NCBI RefSeq assembly: GCF_004683905.1
Contig: NZ_CP038438.1
Location: 4,278,001-4,342,000 of the forward strand
Length of the DNA stretch: 64,000 nt
Direction of reading: 5' to 3'
Origin: Pseudomonas fluorescens
Lineage (GTDB): Bacteria > Pseudomonadota > Gammaproteobacteria > Pseudomonadales > Pseudomonadaceae
Shown here in pieces: positions 35,785 to 45,482 of this stretch; positions within the stretch are counted from its first letter, which is position 1; each line of letters starts with the position of its first letter. The notes below the pieces were generated by a model that searched no databases, was not told the origin of the DNA, and worked only from the letters and a program-made list of their open reading frames with translations. Position numbers and translations under genes: made by a program.

Positions 35785-38244
35785 TCAACGGAACGTGCCA
35801 GGCGCCTTGAACAACAGCGGCTGCGGTCTGGCGGGCCGACTTTGCAAACTGTCGCAGGTAAACAACTGCGGGCGTTCGATGACATAACCCTGAGCGTAAT
35901 CCACCCCGATTTCAAGCAATGCCTGCTCGATCTGGGTTGTTTCAACAAACTCGGCAATTGTCTGCTTACCCATGACATGCCCGATGTGATTGATCACCTC
36001 GACCATAGCGCGGTTAATCGGGTCGTCCAGCATATCCTTTACGAAACTCCCGTCGATCTTCAGGAAGTCTACAGGCAAATGTTTCAGATAAGCGAATGAA
36101 GACATTCCGGCACAAAAATCATCAAGTGAGAAGTAACAACCTAAGCCTTTGAGTTCATTAATAAATCTAATTGCGCTGCCGAGATTGGCAATGGCGCTGG
36201 TTTCAGTAATTTCAAAACAAATCATTTCAGGGGGTATAGCGTAATTAACAAACTGTTCACGCAGAAAGTGCAAGAACGCGTCATCTCCGATAGTAATGCC
36301 TGAAAGATTAATCGCACACATTGCCAACGGACCTTCATGTTGTTCGGTAATACATTGGGCAATCACTTTAAAAACATTCTCGACGACCCAACGATCCAGT
36401 TGACTCATCAGACCATAACGTTCGGCCGCCGGAATGAAACTGTCCGGCAGGATCATCCGTCCGGCTTCGTCATGCAGACGCAAGAGTATTTCGATGTGCC
36501 CCCCGCCATGGGCTGTAGCGCCCAGCGGAGCAATTTCCTGGGCATAAAGGCAGAAGCGGTTTTCCTCTAGCGCCATGTGCAGGCGCTGCACCCAGGCCAT
36601 TTCGCCGAAGCGCAGCGACAGTTCGGAGTCGTCGGCATGATAGACCTGCACCCGGTTGCGGCCCTTTTCCTTGGCCATGTAGCAAGCCATGTCGGCGGCG
36701 CGCAATGACGCCTCGAGGGTGGTCGGGGTCTGGGCGATGTGCACCAGGCCAATGCTCACAGTGGTCAAAAACGGCCGCCCCTTCCACACGAAGTGCAGGT
36801 TCTGCACGGTCTGGCGCAGGCTCTCGGCGATTTTCTCGGCGGCATCCGGGGCGCAGTTCTCCAGCAGAATTCCGAACTCGTCGCCGCCCAGCCGCGCGAG
36901 GGTGTCGCTCTCGCGCAAGCCCGATTGCAGCAGCGTGCAAATGTGCCGCAGCAACTCATCGCCGGCGGCGTGACCGCAGGTGTCGTTGACCAGTTTGAAC
37001 TGGTCCAGATCGAGAAACATCAGCGCATGCCGACCGGGCTGGCGCGTCAGGTTGTGCAGGGCCTGTTCCAGGCGATATTCGAACTCGCGGCGGTTGGCCA
37101 GACCGGTCAGGGCATCGTGGGTCGCCTGCCACGACAGGTTGGCGATGTATTGCCGTTCCTGAGTCATGTCATGCAGCACCAGCACCGTACCGATAACCTT
37201 CTCGGCGTTGCGGATCGGCGCGCCCACCAGCGTCACCGAGACCGTGCTGCCATCCAGGCGCTGAATCAGTTTGGAGTGCTCGCTGCCACCGATCAGTTGC
37301 CCGCTGAGAATGTGCTCGATCAGCGTCAGCCCTTCGGTCTGCGCATTGTCATCGAGCAGATTGAACAGCGCTGCCAATGGCAACCCCGCCGCGTGCTCGG
37401 ACTTCCAGTGCGTCATCGCCTCCGCCGCCGGGTTCATGTAATCGATCGCGCCGTTGACGTCGGTGGTGATCACCCCGTCGCCAATCGATTGCAGGGTGAT
37501 GTGTGCCCGATCCTTCTCCAGTTGCAGCGCCTGGGCGAAGGCATGCCGCTGCTTGAGCAGTTTGTGGGTGCGCAACAATGCCAGCACGATCAACCCCAGC
37601 GCTGTGGCCAGGTTGGTGAACAACAGCAGGCGCAGGATCATCCGCGAGCCTTCACCCAAGGCATCGCTGAATGCCTTGGCCGCCGGCGTCACACCGTCGT
37701 TGATGGCAAAGATCTGCGCTTTCCAGTGCTGGATATCAGCCGGTGTCGCGATGTTTCCACTGATGCCCTGATGCATCTCGCGCGCGACATTGTCCAGTTG
37801 CACCAGATAGGCGTCGCCGATGGTCCAGCGGTCGATCGCGGTTTCCAGATAGCTGAAATGACGGAAATTGAGGTACAGCCAGATCAGGCTCGACACATCA
37901 TCGGGATGGTTGCCGCCCTTGAGGATCCCCTCCCGTGCCGCCTGCAGATCCGGTGGATGACGATCCAGCGCCAGACGCAACTGGTGACCGCCCTGAGGCA
38001 CGGCAATCGCTTCCTTGTATTTGAGAAAGATCGCCTCGTCGCGGCTGTCGGCATACAGGTTCAGGTAATAGATGGCGTCTTTCTGGCCCTTGGACCAGAG
38101 ACTCTCGCCGGCGACATAGCCGCGAACGGCCGACAGGACGTAAAGACTCACGCCCCCCAATAACGCCTGAAATAACACGACGGCGATAAATGGCCAGACG
38201 ATGCCCAACAACCGTGGCGTTCCGAGAGTCCTTTTATGCTTCAT
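35785..38244 (-). CDS. Membrane GGDEF/EAL cyclic-di-GMP protein with PAS domain
   Basis: An 819-residue protein: helix at about 14-36, periplasmic region to about 215, second helix about 220-240, PAS domain about 260-370 (GDGVITTDVNGAIDYMN), GGDEF about 380-540 and EAL about 560-810. The GGDEF site is intact (ARLGGDEF) with an RxxD inhibitory site (RESD) five residues ahead. The EAL domain is slightly altered: EIL in place of EAL and DDFCAG in place of DDFGTG, though Asn, Lys (LKIDGSF) and Glu (AEFVE) positions remain. ATG 38244 follows AAGGA; the longer frame upstream is not supported. It is divergent from the toxin gene. Net synthesis or hydrolysis cannot be told from sequence. Confidence 0.9.
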   Translation of the reverse strand: MKHKRTLGTPRLLGIVWPFIAVVLFQALLGGVSLYVLSAVRGYVAGESLWSKGQKDAIYYLNLYADSRDEAIFLKYKEAIAVPQGGHQLRLALDRHPPDLQAAREGILKGGNHPDDVSSLIWLYLNFRHFSYLETAIDRWTIGDAYLVQLDNVAREMHQGISGNIATPADIQHWKAQIFAINDGVTPAAKAFSDALGEGSRMILRLLLFTNLATALGLIVLALLRTHKLLKQRHAFAQALQLEKDRAHITLQSIGDGVITTDVNGAIDYMNPAAEAMTHWKSEHAAGLPLAALFNLLDDNAQTEGLTLIEHILSGQLIGGSEHSKLIQRLDGSTVSVTLVGAPIRNAEKVIGTVLVLHDMTQERQYIANLSWQATHDALTGLANRREFEYRLEQALHNLTRQPGRHALMFLDLDQFKLVNDTCGHAAGDELLRHICTLLQSGLRESDTLARLGGDEFGILLENCAPDAAEKIAESLRQTVQNLHFVWKGRPFLTTVSIGLVHIAQTPTTLEASLRAADMACYMAKEKGRNRVQVYHADDSELSLRFGEMAWVQRLHMALEENRFCLYAQEIAPLGATAHGGGHIEILLRLHDEAGRMILPDSFIPAAERYGLMSQLDRWVVENVFKVIAQCITEQHEGPLAMCAINLSGITIGDDAFLHFLREQFVNYAIPPEMICFEITETSAIANLGSAIRFINELKGLGCYFSLDDFCAGMSSFAYLKHLPVDFLKIDGSFVKDMLDDPINRAMVEVINHIGHVMGKQTIAEFVETTQIEQALLEIGVDYAQGYVIERPQLFTCDSLQSRPARPQPLLFKAPGTFR

Positions 38245-38417
38245 GAGGTCCTTTGCGCACGCACTGTCATCTTCAAGGGGAGATCGCCAGAGCCAGACAA
38301 GGGAGCGACCCCTTCCAGCAAACCAGGACATTTTCAACCGGCGATACGTATGTACCGCACCCGCTGTTCGCCATGCTTCGACACTGACGGCTTTCAATCA
38401 TTCCAGAGCCGTTTTCC

Positions 38418-41400
38418 ATGCAGTCACCTTCCGCCACGCTGCAACGCCATACTGCCCAACAGAGCGAATACCGCGCAATGATCTCTGCCCTGCGCGCCGT
38501 GCTCGACGCATCGACCTCACTGCAGACCTACTACCTCACACCCCAGACACATTCACGCCTGGGTGCAGCCCACGACCAGGCGCAAAACCTTCTGCAAGCA
38601 CTGTTCGATGACAGCGGCGAACCACAATTGGCGGCCTACCTGCAAACGTCCAGAGGATCATTGCTGCAAGTCGACGCCGCAGCCGGTCACTGCAGCTTTT
38701 CCTTCAATCGTCCCGATGGCAGCTGCGCCCGCTTCACCATCGAGGATGTCACCCGGGCCTCCAGCACAATTCAAGAATTTCAGCGAGCGTTGCTGAGTAT
38801 AGGCGCACACCTGCGTTCCGACAGGCTGCTGCCGTTGTCACAATTGCTGCGTGAGTCCGGGTTCACATTTACGGATGCACAGGACGCCACGGCACTGGCC
38901 CGGTTGATCGGCAAGGTCGAAGAACAACGCGCCTGCCACCGACTGAATCTGCGACACCAGCCGGCGCTGACGGGACTGATGAGCGACGATGACAAAGCCG
39001 CGATTCACGACCTGATTGGCGACTGGCTTACCGGCAAAACCCTGTCGGCCATCGACAGCCTGGCCAGCGAAGTAACGCCTGCCTTCACCCGCCAGCAACT
39101 GGAACAGCAGCCTGCCGCCTGCCTGGATCGCCTGCTCGACACCCCCAAGGCGCGTGACCTGGGCCAGCGCCTGCTGCAGAAACTGCAATGGTATGGCGCG
39201 CGACCCGATGAACTGACCGTGCCCGATATCGGCCTGCGTTTACTGCTCGAAGCGTTGTGCCTGTGGTACGAACTGCCCGGCGAAGGCAGCTCGACCGAAG
39301 TGGCCGGTTTTGCGCTGGAACAACGCGCTCACTACGGCGCCAGCTACGCCAGCATTCGCCGGGATTTTTTACAGCACCTGGAGGATTCTCACCGAACCTC
39401 GTCCCCGACCGAAAAACATCTGCTGGGATGGGTATGCCTGACGCAGTTCGGGCCGGAATTTCAAGTGCGCGACATTCCTGACGACCTGCCGTACGCCAGC
39501 TCGGTGGTCTGGGTCAATTTCGTGCATGGCGTGCACCTCGCCCATGCCCTCGATCCACAGTTGCTGGAACATCTGAGCTTTCAGCAACTGGTCGATCTGC
39601 CGCTGCACAAAAGCGAAAACGCCAGCACCGACCTGCAAACCCTGATCGCCATGACCCGAGTGGCTGCCGCGCAGACCTGGACACTGGCCACCGGAGCGCC
39701 GGCTGCAGCGAACGAGACATCCGGCGATGACGCTGCCCTGCAAGCGCTGGAAGACCACAAGAAGCAAATGAACGCAGCGATCCTGCAACTGGACATCGAG
39801 CCGCCACGGCGACTCGCATTGGCAAAACAGCAACTGGACAAGGCGCTGGCCAACGAGCTGTACGATCACACGACGATTCGCCTCAAACGCCACCATCCTT
39901 CAACGCCCAACCGTAGCCGACGCAGCATTATCGACACCCCGGATGTGGCATTGCCGACCTGGCCGTTGCTGGAGGTCTATGCCGCTGGCGGGTTGAGCCC
40001 CGACACGCGCTGGTACGTCAGCAACGATGGCCGCAGTGCCAGCGAATGGATCAGCCTCAACGCAGCAGGCAAACTGCAAAGCGGTTTTTTCGACACCGGA
40101 CATCCAGGCCGACGCCTTTCACGGTTTCCGAGCAACTGCACCTTGCCCGAGATCAGGCCCTTGTTCGAGCAGCAGTTCGATGACTATCTGAGCGAGACCC
40201 GCGAAGCCTATGAATACCTGATCAAGTCGCTGCTGGTCACACTGCCGTGGCCCGACCGCCGGGCACTGGAGCACGGCGAAGTGCGGATTCACAGCCTCAG
40301 GGATCCGACACGGCATATCGAAGCTCACCTGGAGACAGCGGAAAACATCCTGCCGCACCGGGCCCGCATGGGCTTCGTGTTGCAGGCGACGTATCAGGGC
40401 CCGCCACAATTCTACGAATGCCTGCCTCGTGCCGGCATCATTCGTAAACGCCCGGATCTGGATGGCACACATGTTGGCGGTCTGTTATTGCCACCCCTGC
40501 CGCCCAAACGTGGACGGACCAAGGGCCAGAGCATCAGCCGCATCGTCGCCCGCCGCCTGCCGTTCGATCGAAAAGCACACTGGGACGGTTCGACACCCGC
40601 CCCCGACGCCAAATGCGTCGCGATCCTCGAACCGCTGGGCGACTCCCTCCCGGTTTCGATGATCCCGGCGGCCCATCACGACAGTTCGCCGAACCTGACC
40701 TTCAGCTCACCGCGCACGGCGCACATCGCCTCGTTCATCGCGACCCGGTTGTTCTATGCCGATGAGCAGGCGCTGCGCAGTGAGGCCTGGGGTGATACCC
40801 GTTTCGAGCGCGACAGCCGCAAAAAGCACTGGACTCATGCCCTCAAGGGCTTTATCCCGTTCTGGGGCAGTCTCGAAGACCTGCAGTCGGACAGTCCGGG
40901 CAAACGCGCAATGGGCGTACTCGGCCTGCTCCTCGATATCGTCTCGTTCGCGATTCCCTTGGGCAAATTCGTCGCCGGCAGCATTCGCCTCGCGGCCGTG
41001 GCCGGGAAAATGGCGATTCGCGTCGCCCTGCCACGCATGGCGCAATTGTCAAAAAACCTGCTGGTTTCGAGCTTGAGAAACCTCAATCCGATGGACGCTT
41101 CGCCTGCTTTGCTCAAGCTCGGCGGCCGAGGTGCGATCGGCGCAGTGCGGGCCGTGGCGCATCTGGAACACCGCGCGGTTGCACGTCTGAAAAGGCTGGC
41201 CGGCAGAAGCGCTGACTATGACCTGCTGCACAGTCTGCCCCAGGCACTGGATGCCGGGCGCTGGAAAGCGCTGAACCCTGCCGATCATCTGGCCGTGGTC
41301 AGAGGCATTGACGATGTGTCGGTGCGCAACGTCGGCGGCTCGCGGCATCACTTGCTCGATCCGCTGTCCGACCGCCCTTATGGGCCGCAGTTGCTCGCAC

Positions 41401-43034
41401 ACGAGCATGATTTTTCGCTGGGGCGTTCGCACTACCGCACCGTGAAAAAAACCGACGATCAGATCGATATCGAAGTAGCGCCGAACACCCGCGTCGAGCT
41501 TGTCCCCGAGGCTGGCGGACGCACCACGGTCTTGATCGATGATGTGCCCTATCGACTCGACGGCGATGAACTGCGCCGGGTCGAGCTGCTCGATGACAGT
41601 CAGCACTGGACGCTGCTGCCGTGCCGGATCCGTCGCGCACCGGGCGCGGGCGACTGCCGCGTCAGCTACATCACCGCAGAACCCGCCCCGACGCCCGCCG
41701 TCGGCACCATCGACAAGGAAAAGGGTTACGCGCCATGGTTCGGCGAGCGGGTTTCGGAGCCGGCCACCCTGCCCCGGCGTGACGGAACGTTCCTGGCGGT
41801 CGAAGCCAGGCTTTATCAGATCATCGATAACCGCCCGAGGCTGTTCAACGGCGACCTGCGTCGCCTGGGCTTCAATCAAGGCAGGCTGGTACCAAGACAG
41901 CAGATTCAAGCCACGCTGCAGTTTCGCAAAGGCATTTATGCGCGGATAAAAACCGGCGGCACCTACGACGACATCAACGATTCACATCAGGTCGGCGCCG
42001 TGCTGATGCCGGCCATCGACGACTCGGCCACCCATGTGTTTTTCCGGGTCAACCACCACGAGTACTACCTGGCAACCTTCGCCAAAGGCGAAATCCCCGG
42101 CAAGCAGCTGACGTTCAAGCGCCTGGCACCTGCCGAACTGGCCGACGGCACCCTCGGCGCTGAACTGCTGACCGTCTACACCGGCTCGCTGCATGCCAAC
42201 AACATGGTGCGCATCCATGGTCTGGAATCGGTGCAGCGCGCGATGCAGACCATGGAACAGATCGCGATCCCCATCGGCACCACGGCCATGCCTGCAAACA
42301 ACATGAAATGGCTGAAGGTCGACACCAGCCCGGGCGAAGCACTGATGTTCGATCACTCGACACGGATGATCGTCACCCGCCTGCCCGAAGGCGCCGTCAC
42401 CTGGGCGCGCAGCAAGGAAGCGCCGGAAGCCTTTCGGCAGAAAACCGCAGAGATTTTCGACACGTTGTTTCTGTCGCCAACAATCAACCCGGCCAACAGC
42501 AACGCGGCCCTGCGCATCGACAGTGCCATGCAGAAACTGCACAACCTGTTGCCTGTGCGTGAGCGGCCGGTCAACGCACGTAACATCGCCTATGCCGAAG
42601 TCACCACGACCAGTGGCAAACGGGAGATCTACGTCAGCGTGTCCGGCGCGCAAGGCAGCACCCAGCGCCTGCCGCTGTTTCGCCACATGGGTGCCAATCA
42701 CGTGCGGATCGGCGACACCACTTACGTCAACATCGACTACAACCCAAGCTTCCCGCGCACCTCGCTGGAGGTCACCGAGCAAGGGCAACTGCTGGCCGTG
42801 CCGCTGACCATCAAGGAGCTGAAAACCTATCAGCCGACGCAAACCAGCCGGCCGACCTCGCTGGACAGCGAAAGCAAACTGATCAGCGTGCTGCGCGAGA
42901 AATATCCCGACCCGACAGAGATCCGCGCGGTCGACATCGCAACAACGATGCGCCCGTGCGAATCCTGTTCGGTGGTGATGAAGCAGTTCGGCCATGACGG
43001 CGGCGAGGCGGTGTTACAAGTGCTGTGGGGCTGA
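38418..43034 (+). CDS. 1538-residue toxin-like protein (dermonecrotic-toxin N-terminal/DUF6543 type) with C-terminal deaminase domain
   Basis: A single very long frame without signal peptide. The N-terminal ~750 residues resemble the ToxA_N/DUF6543 proteins of Pseudomonas. A hydrophobic stretch at about 830-872 (GVLGLLLDIVSFAIPLGKF) could serve membrane insertion. Residues about 1030-1400 are beta-rich repeats of unclear fold. The last ~120 residues look like a toxin deaminase: a strand pair around RNIAYAEV and REIYVSVSG, helix DSESKLISVL with D-x-E (Glu1485), then TTMRPCESCSVVMKQF giving the zinc-binding PCxxC (Cys1514, Cys1517). The D-x-E...PCxxC spacing of 28 residues suits the BURPS668_1122-like toxin deaminases. 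Target (DNA, RNA or nucleotides) and export route are unknown. No immunity gene adjoins it. Confidence 0.75.
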   Translation: MQSPSATLQRHTAQQSEYRAMISALRAVLDASTSLQTYYLTPQTHSRLGAAHDQAQNLLQALFDDSGEPQLAAYLQTSRGSLLQVDAAAGHCSFSFNRPDGSCARFTIEDVTRASSTIQEFQRALLSIGAHLRSDRLLPLSQLLRESGFTFTDAQDATALARLIGKVEEQRACHRLNLRHQPALTGLMSDDDKAAIHDLIGDWLTGKTLSAIDSLASEVTPAFTRQQLEQQPAACLDRLLDTPKARDLGQRLLQKLQWYGARPDELTVPDIGLRLLLEALCLWYELPGEGSSTEVAGFALEQRAHYGASYASIRRDFLQHLEDSHRTSSPTEKHLLGWVCLTQFGPEFQVRDIPDDLPYASSVVWVNFVHGVHLAHALDPQLLEHLSFQQLVDLPLHKSENASTDLQTLIAMTRVAAAQTWTLATGAPAAANETSGDDAALQALEDHKKQMNAAILQLDIEPPRRLALAKQQLDKALANELYDHTTIRLKRHHPSTPNRSRRSIIDTPDVALPTWPLLEVYAAGGLSPDTRWYVSNDGRSASEWISLNAAGKLQSGFFDTGHPGRRLSRFPSNCTLPEIRPLFEQQFDDYLSETREAYEYLIKSLLVTLPWPDRRALEHGEVRIHSLRDPTRHIEAHLETAENILPHRARMGFVLQATYQGPPQFYECLPRAGIIRKRPDLDGTHVGGLLLPPLPPKRGRTKGQSISRIVARRLPFDRKAHWDGSTPAPDAKCVAILEPLGDSLPVSMIPAAHHDSSPNLTFSSPRTAHIASFIATRLFYADEQALRSEAWGDTRFERDSRKKHWTHALKGFIPFWGSLEDLQSDSPGKRAMGVLGLLLDIVSFAIPLGKFVAGSIRLAAVAGKMAIRVALPRMAQLSKNLLVSSLRNLNPMDASPALLKLGGRGAIGAVRAVAHLEHRAVARLKRLAGRSADYDLLHSLPQALDAGRWKALNPADHLAVVRGIDDVSVRNVGGSRHHLLDPLSDRPYGPQLLAHEHDFSLGRSHYRTVKKTDDQIDIEVAPNTRVELVPEAGGRTTVLIDDVPYRLDGDELRRVELLDDSQHWTLLPCRIRRAPGAGDCRVSYITAEPAPTPAVGTIDKEKGYAPWFGERVSEPATLPRRDGTFLAVEARLYQIIDNRPRLFNGDLRRLGFNQGRLVPRQQIQATLQFRKGIYARIKTGGTYDDINDSHQVGAVLMPAIDDSATHVFFRVNHHEYYLATFAKGEIPGKQLTFKRLAPAELADGTLGAELLTVYTGSLHANNMVRIHGLESVQRAMQTMEQIAIPIGTTAMPANNMKWLKVDTSPGEALMFDHSTRMIVTRLPEGAVTWARSKEAPEAFRQKTAEIFDTLFLSPTINPANSNAALRIDSAMQKLHNLLPVRERPVNARNIAYAEVTTTSGKREIYVSVSGAQGSTQRLPLFRHMGANHVRIGDTTYVNIDYNPSFPRTSLEVTEQGQLLAVPLTIKELKTYQPTQTSRPTSLDSESKLISVLREKYPDPTEIRAVDIATTMRPCESCSVVMKQFGHDGGEAVLQVLWG

Positions 43035-44852
43035 TTACAGGCGCTGCAGATGGCCGTAGAGTTTGGCGTAGAGGCCGCCATCGGCGATCAGTTGCTGGTG
43101 GTCGCCATCCTCGGCCACTTGCCCGCCATCGAACACCAGCACCCGATCCGCCTGGTTCACCGCCGACAGGCGATGGGCAATGATCAGCGTGGTGCGGCCA
43201 TTGAGGAAGCGCGCCATGGCCTGATGCAGGTTGTATTCGGTGGCAGCGTCGAGGGCTGAAGTGGCTTCGTCGAGAATCACCACTTTCGGCTCGGCGAGGA
43301 TCATCCGCGCAATCGCCAGACGCTGACGCTGACCACCGGACAGACGCACGCCGGAACGTCCGACGATGCTGTCGAGACCGTCCGGCAGCGCCCGGATGGT
43401 CGCCTCCAACTGAGCGATTTCCAGCGCCTGCCAGCAGGCTTCGTCACTGCGGGTGCGGCCCATGGTCAGATTGGCGCGGACGGTGTCGTTGAACAGCGCC
43501 GGATGCTGCAGCACCACCGCGACGTTTTCACGAATCAGCTCCAGACCGATTTCCTGTTGGGTCGAACCGCCGAAACGGATAGTCCCGGACAACGGCGTGT
43601 ACAGCCCTAACAACAGTTGCACCAAAGTGCTTTTGCCGCCGCCGCTGGCGCCGACAATCGCGACTTTCTCACCGGGGGCAATGGACAGGTTCATCTGATC
43701 CACCACCAGCTCATCGCCGTAACCGAAGCTCAGCCCCTGCACCTCGATACCCACGGTTTCGCGACCCTTGAACGGATCGACGCCGCCCGGGTATTGCGGC
43801 TCGTCGGCCCGCGCCAGCAGTTCGTTGATCCGCGCCAGTGCGCCACCCGCCGCGTAGTAGGCGTATTGCAGATTGAGCAGTTGTTCGACCGGGCCGATCA
43901 TGAACCACAGGTAGCTGAACACCGCGAGCATCTGGCCGATCGACAGGTCGGAGAACAGCACCGTGAGCATCGCCGCCGCGCGGAAGATGTCGATGCCGAA
44001 CTGGAACAGCAGACCACTGGCGCGGTTCGACGCATCGGTCTTCCACTGCGAGTTGACCGCATAGTTACGCACTTCCTGCGCGCGCAAGCCGAGTCGCCCG
44101 AGGAAGAAACCCTGACGGTTGCCGGCGCGCACTTCCTGGATCGCATCGAGGGTTTCGCTCAAGGCCTGAGTGAAACGCGAGGTGCTGTCGTTCTCCAGTT
44201 TCTTCAGGTGCTTGACCCGTTTGCCCAATTGCACCGTGGCGTAGATCACCAATGGATTGAACAGCAGGATCAGCAGCGCCAGTTTCCAGTGCATCCACAT
44301 CAGGATGCTCGCGGTGCCGACCAGGGTCAGCATCGCCACCAGAAAACGACTGAGGGTTTCGCCGACAAATTTGTCGAGGGTGTCGAGGTCAGTGACCAGA
44401 TGGGTGGTCACGGTGCCGCTGCCGAGGCTTTCGTATTCGCCGAGGGAAATCCTTTTCAGGCGCTCGATCAGCCGCACGCGAATGCGGTAGACGATGTCCT
44501 TGGCCAGCCGCGCAAACAGCCGCGCCTGCAACACGCCAAAGCACAGGGCACTGCAACGCAGGGTCAGAGTGACCACCAGCATCAGGCCGATATAGCCCGC
44601 CGCCTGTTGCCACATCGACGGCAACACATGGTTCATGACTTTCAACGCAGCGTCGCCATGCCCGAGCAGGACTTCGTCCACCAGCAATGGCAGCAGCAAC
44701 GGAATCGGCACGCTGCACAGCGTCGCCAGCACGGCCACGCCGTTGGCGATCCACAGGGATTTCTTGTGATGTAGCGCCAGACGCCGGACTTCTGCCCAGC
44801 TCAGCCGGTCGACACGCTTTACGGCTGGCGTGTCATCGGCCAGGTCAGGCAC
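43035..44852 (-). CDS. ABC transporter, fused permease and ATPase (MsbA-like half transporter)
   Basis: About 605 residues: six membrane helices in the first 330, then an ATPase with Walker A GASGGGKSTL, signature LSGGQRQRLAIA, Walker B KVVILDEATSALD and the His switch IAHRLS. GTG 44852 overlaps the end of the DsbA-like gene and has GGAG upstream; GTG 44879 is possible. Its stop abuts the stop of the toxin gene with no base between. The cargo is unknown; lipid, peptide or drug export are all possible. It is the third gene of a trhO-dsbA-like-ABC operon. Confidence 0.88.
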   Translation of the reverse strand: MPDLADDTPAVKRVDRLSWAEVRRLALHHKKSLWIANGVAVLATLCSVPIPLLLPLLVDEVLLGHGDAALKVMNHVLPSMWQQAAGYIGLMLVVTLTLRCSALCFGVLQARLFARLAKDIVYRIRVRLIERLKRISLGEYESLGSGTVTTHLVTDLDTLDKFVGETLSRFLVAMLTLVGTASILMWMHWKLALLILLFNPLVIYATVQLGKRVKHLKKLENDSTSRFTQALSETLDAIQEVRAGNRQGFFLGRLGLRAQEVRNYAVNSQWKTDASNRASGLLFQFGIDIFRAAAMLTVLFSDLSIGQMLAVFSYLWFMIGPVEQLLNLQYAYYAAGGALARINELLARADEPQYPGGVDPFKGRETVGIEVQGLSFGYGDELVVDQMNLSIAPGEKVAIVGASGGGKSTLVQLLLGLYTPLSGTIRFGGSTQQEIGLELIRENVAVVLQHPALFNDTVRANLTMGRTRSDEACWQALEIAQLEATIRALPDGLDSIVGRSGVRLSGGQRQRLAIARMILAEPKVVILDEATSALDAATEYNLHQAMARFLNGRTTLIIAHRLSAVNQADRVLVFDGGQVAEDGDHQQLIADGGLYAKLYGHLQRL

Positions 44853-45480
44853 AGGCGGCGCGCTCCAGCCAGCGACCAAGCAGCGGCGAGAGTTCGCTGA
44901 GCGGTTGATAGCCGTTGGTCAACAGCGCCAGTTGGCCGTTGCGCTCGGCGAGCAGGGTCGGGAACCCGGCGATGCCCAGATCCTGCACCCAGCTGAAATC
45001 AGCCTGAGTCGCCTTGTGCTGATCGGCATGATCGAACAGCGCGGCAAACTCGATACGCGGCACGCCGGCCTGTTCGGCCAGTTCGACCAACACACTGGCC
45101 TGGGTGACATCGCGGCCTTCAGCGTAAAACGCCTGCTGGATCAGGCCGACCAGCGTCCACGCGCAATCCGGCGCCAGGCTGCGCGCGGTGACGATTGCCC
45201 GACAGGCCGGCTCGGTGTCGTAGACAAAACCGTCGGGCAACGCCCCGTCGAACTTGAACGGCTGACCGGTAGCCTCGTTGACCGCTTGCCAGTGCTCGAG
45301 GATGTAGCGCCGCGTAGTCGGTTCCAGCGCCGCACCGCTACCGGTGCGCAACCCGCCGACCACCAGGTGCAACTCCACCCCGGCTGCCTGCGCCTGCTCG
45401 ACCAATGCCTTGGCAACCGGGGCGAACCCCCAGCACCAGGAACACATCGGATCCATCACATAGAGCAGGCGCGCAGTCAT
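44845..45480 (-). CDS. DsbA-family thioredoxin-fold protein
   Basis: A 211-residue cytoplasmic protein (no signal peptide) with the N-terminal redox motif PMCSWCWGF and the cis-proline loop AGFPTLL. It resembles FrnE-like DsbA proteins. The start is 2 bp after the trhO stop, so it is probably cotranscribed. Substrate is unknown. Confidence 0.88.
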   Translation of the reverse strand: MTARLLYVMDPMCSWCWGFAPVAKALVEQAQAAGVELHLVVGGLRTGSGAALEPTTRRYILEHWQAVNEATGQPFKFDGALPDGFVYDTEPACRAIVTARSLAPDCAWTLVGLIQQAFYAEGRDVTQASVLVELAEQAGVPRIEFAALFDHADQHKATQADFSWVQDLGIAGFPTLLAERNGQLALLTNGYQPLSELSPLLGRWLERAACA

Positions 45481-45482
45481 GA

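Noticed and set aside
36739..38163. 474-codon open frame on the + strand
   Set aside because: Antisense of the GGDEF/EAL gene; no domain recognised.
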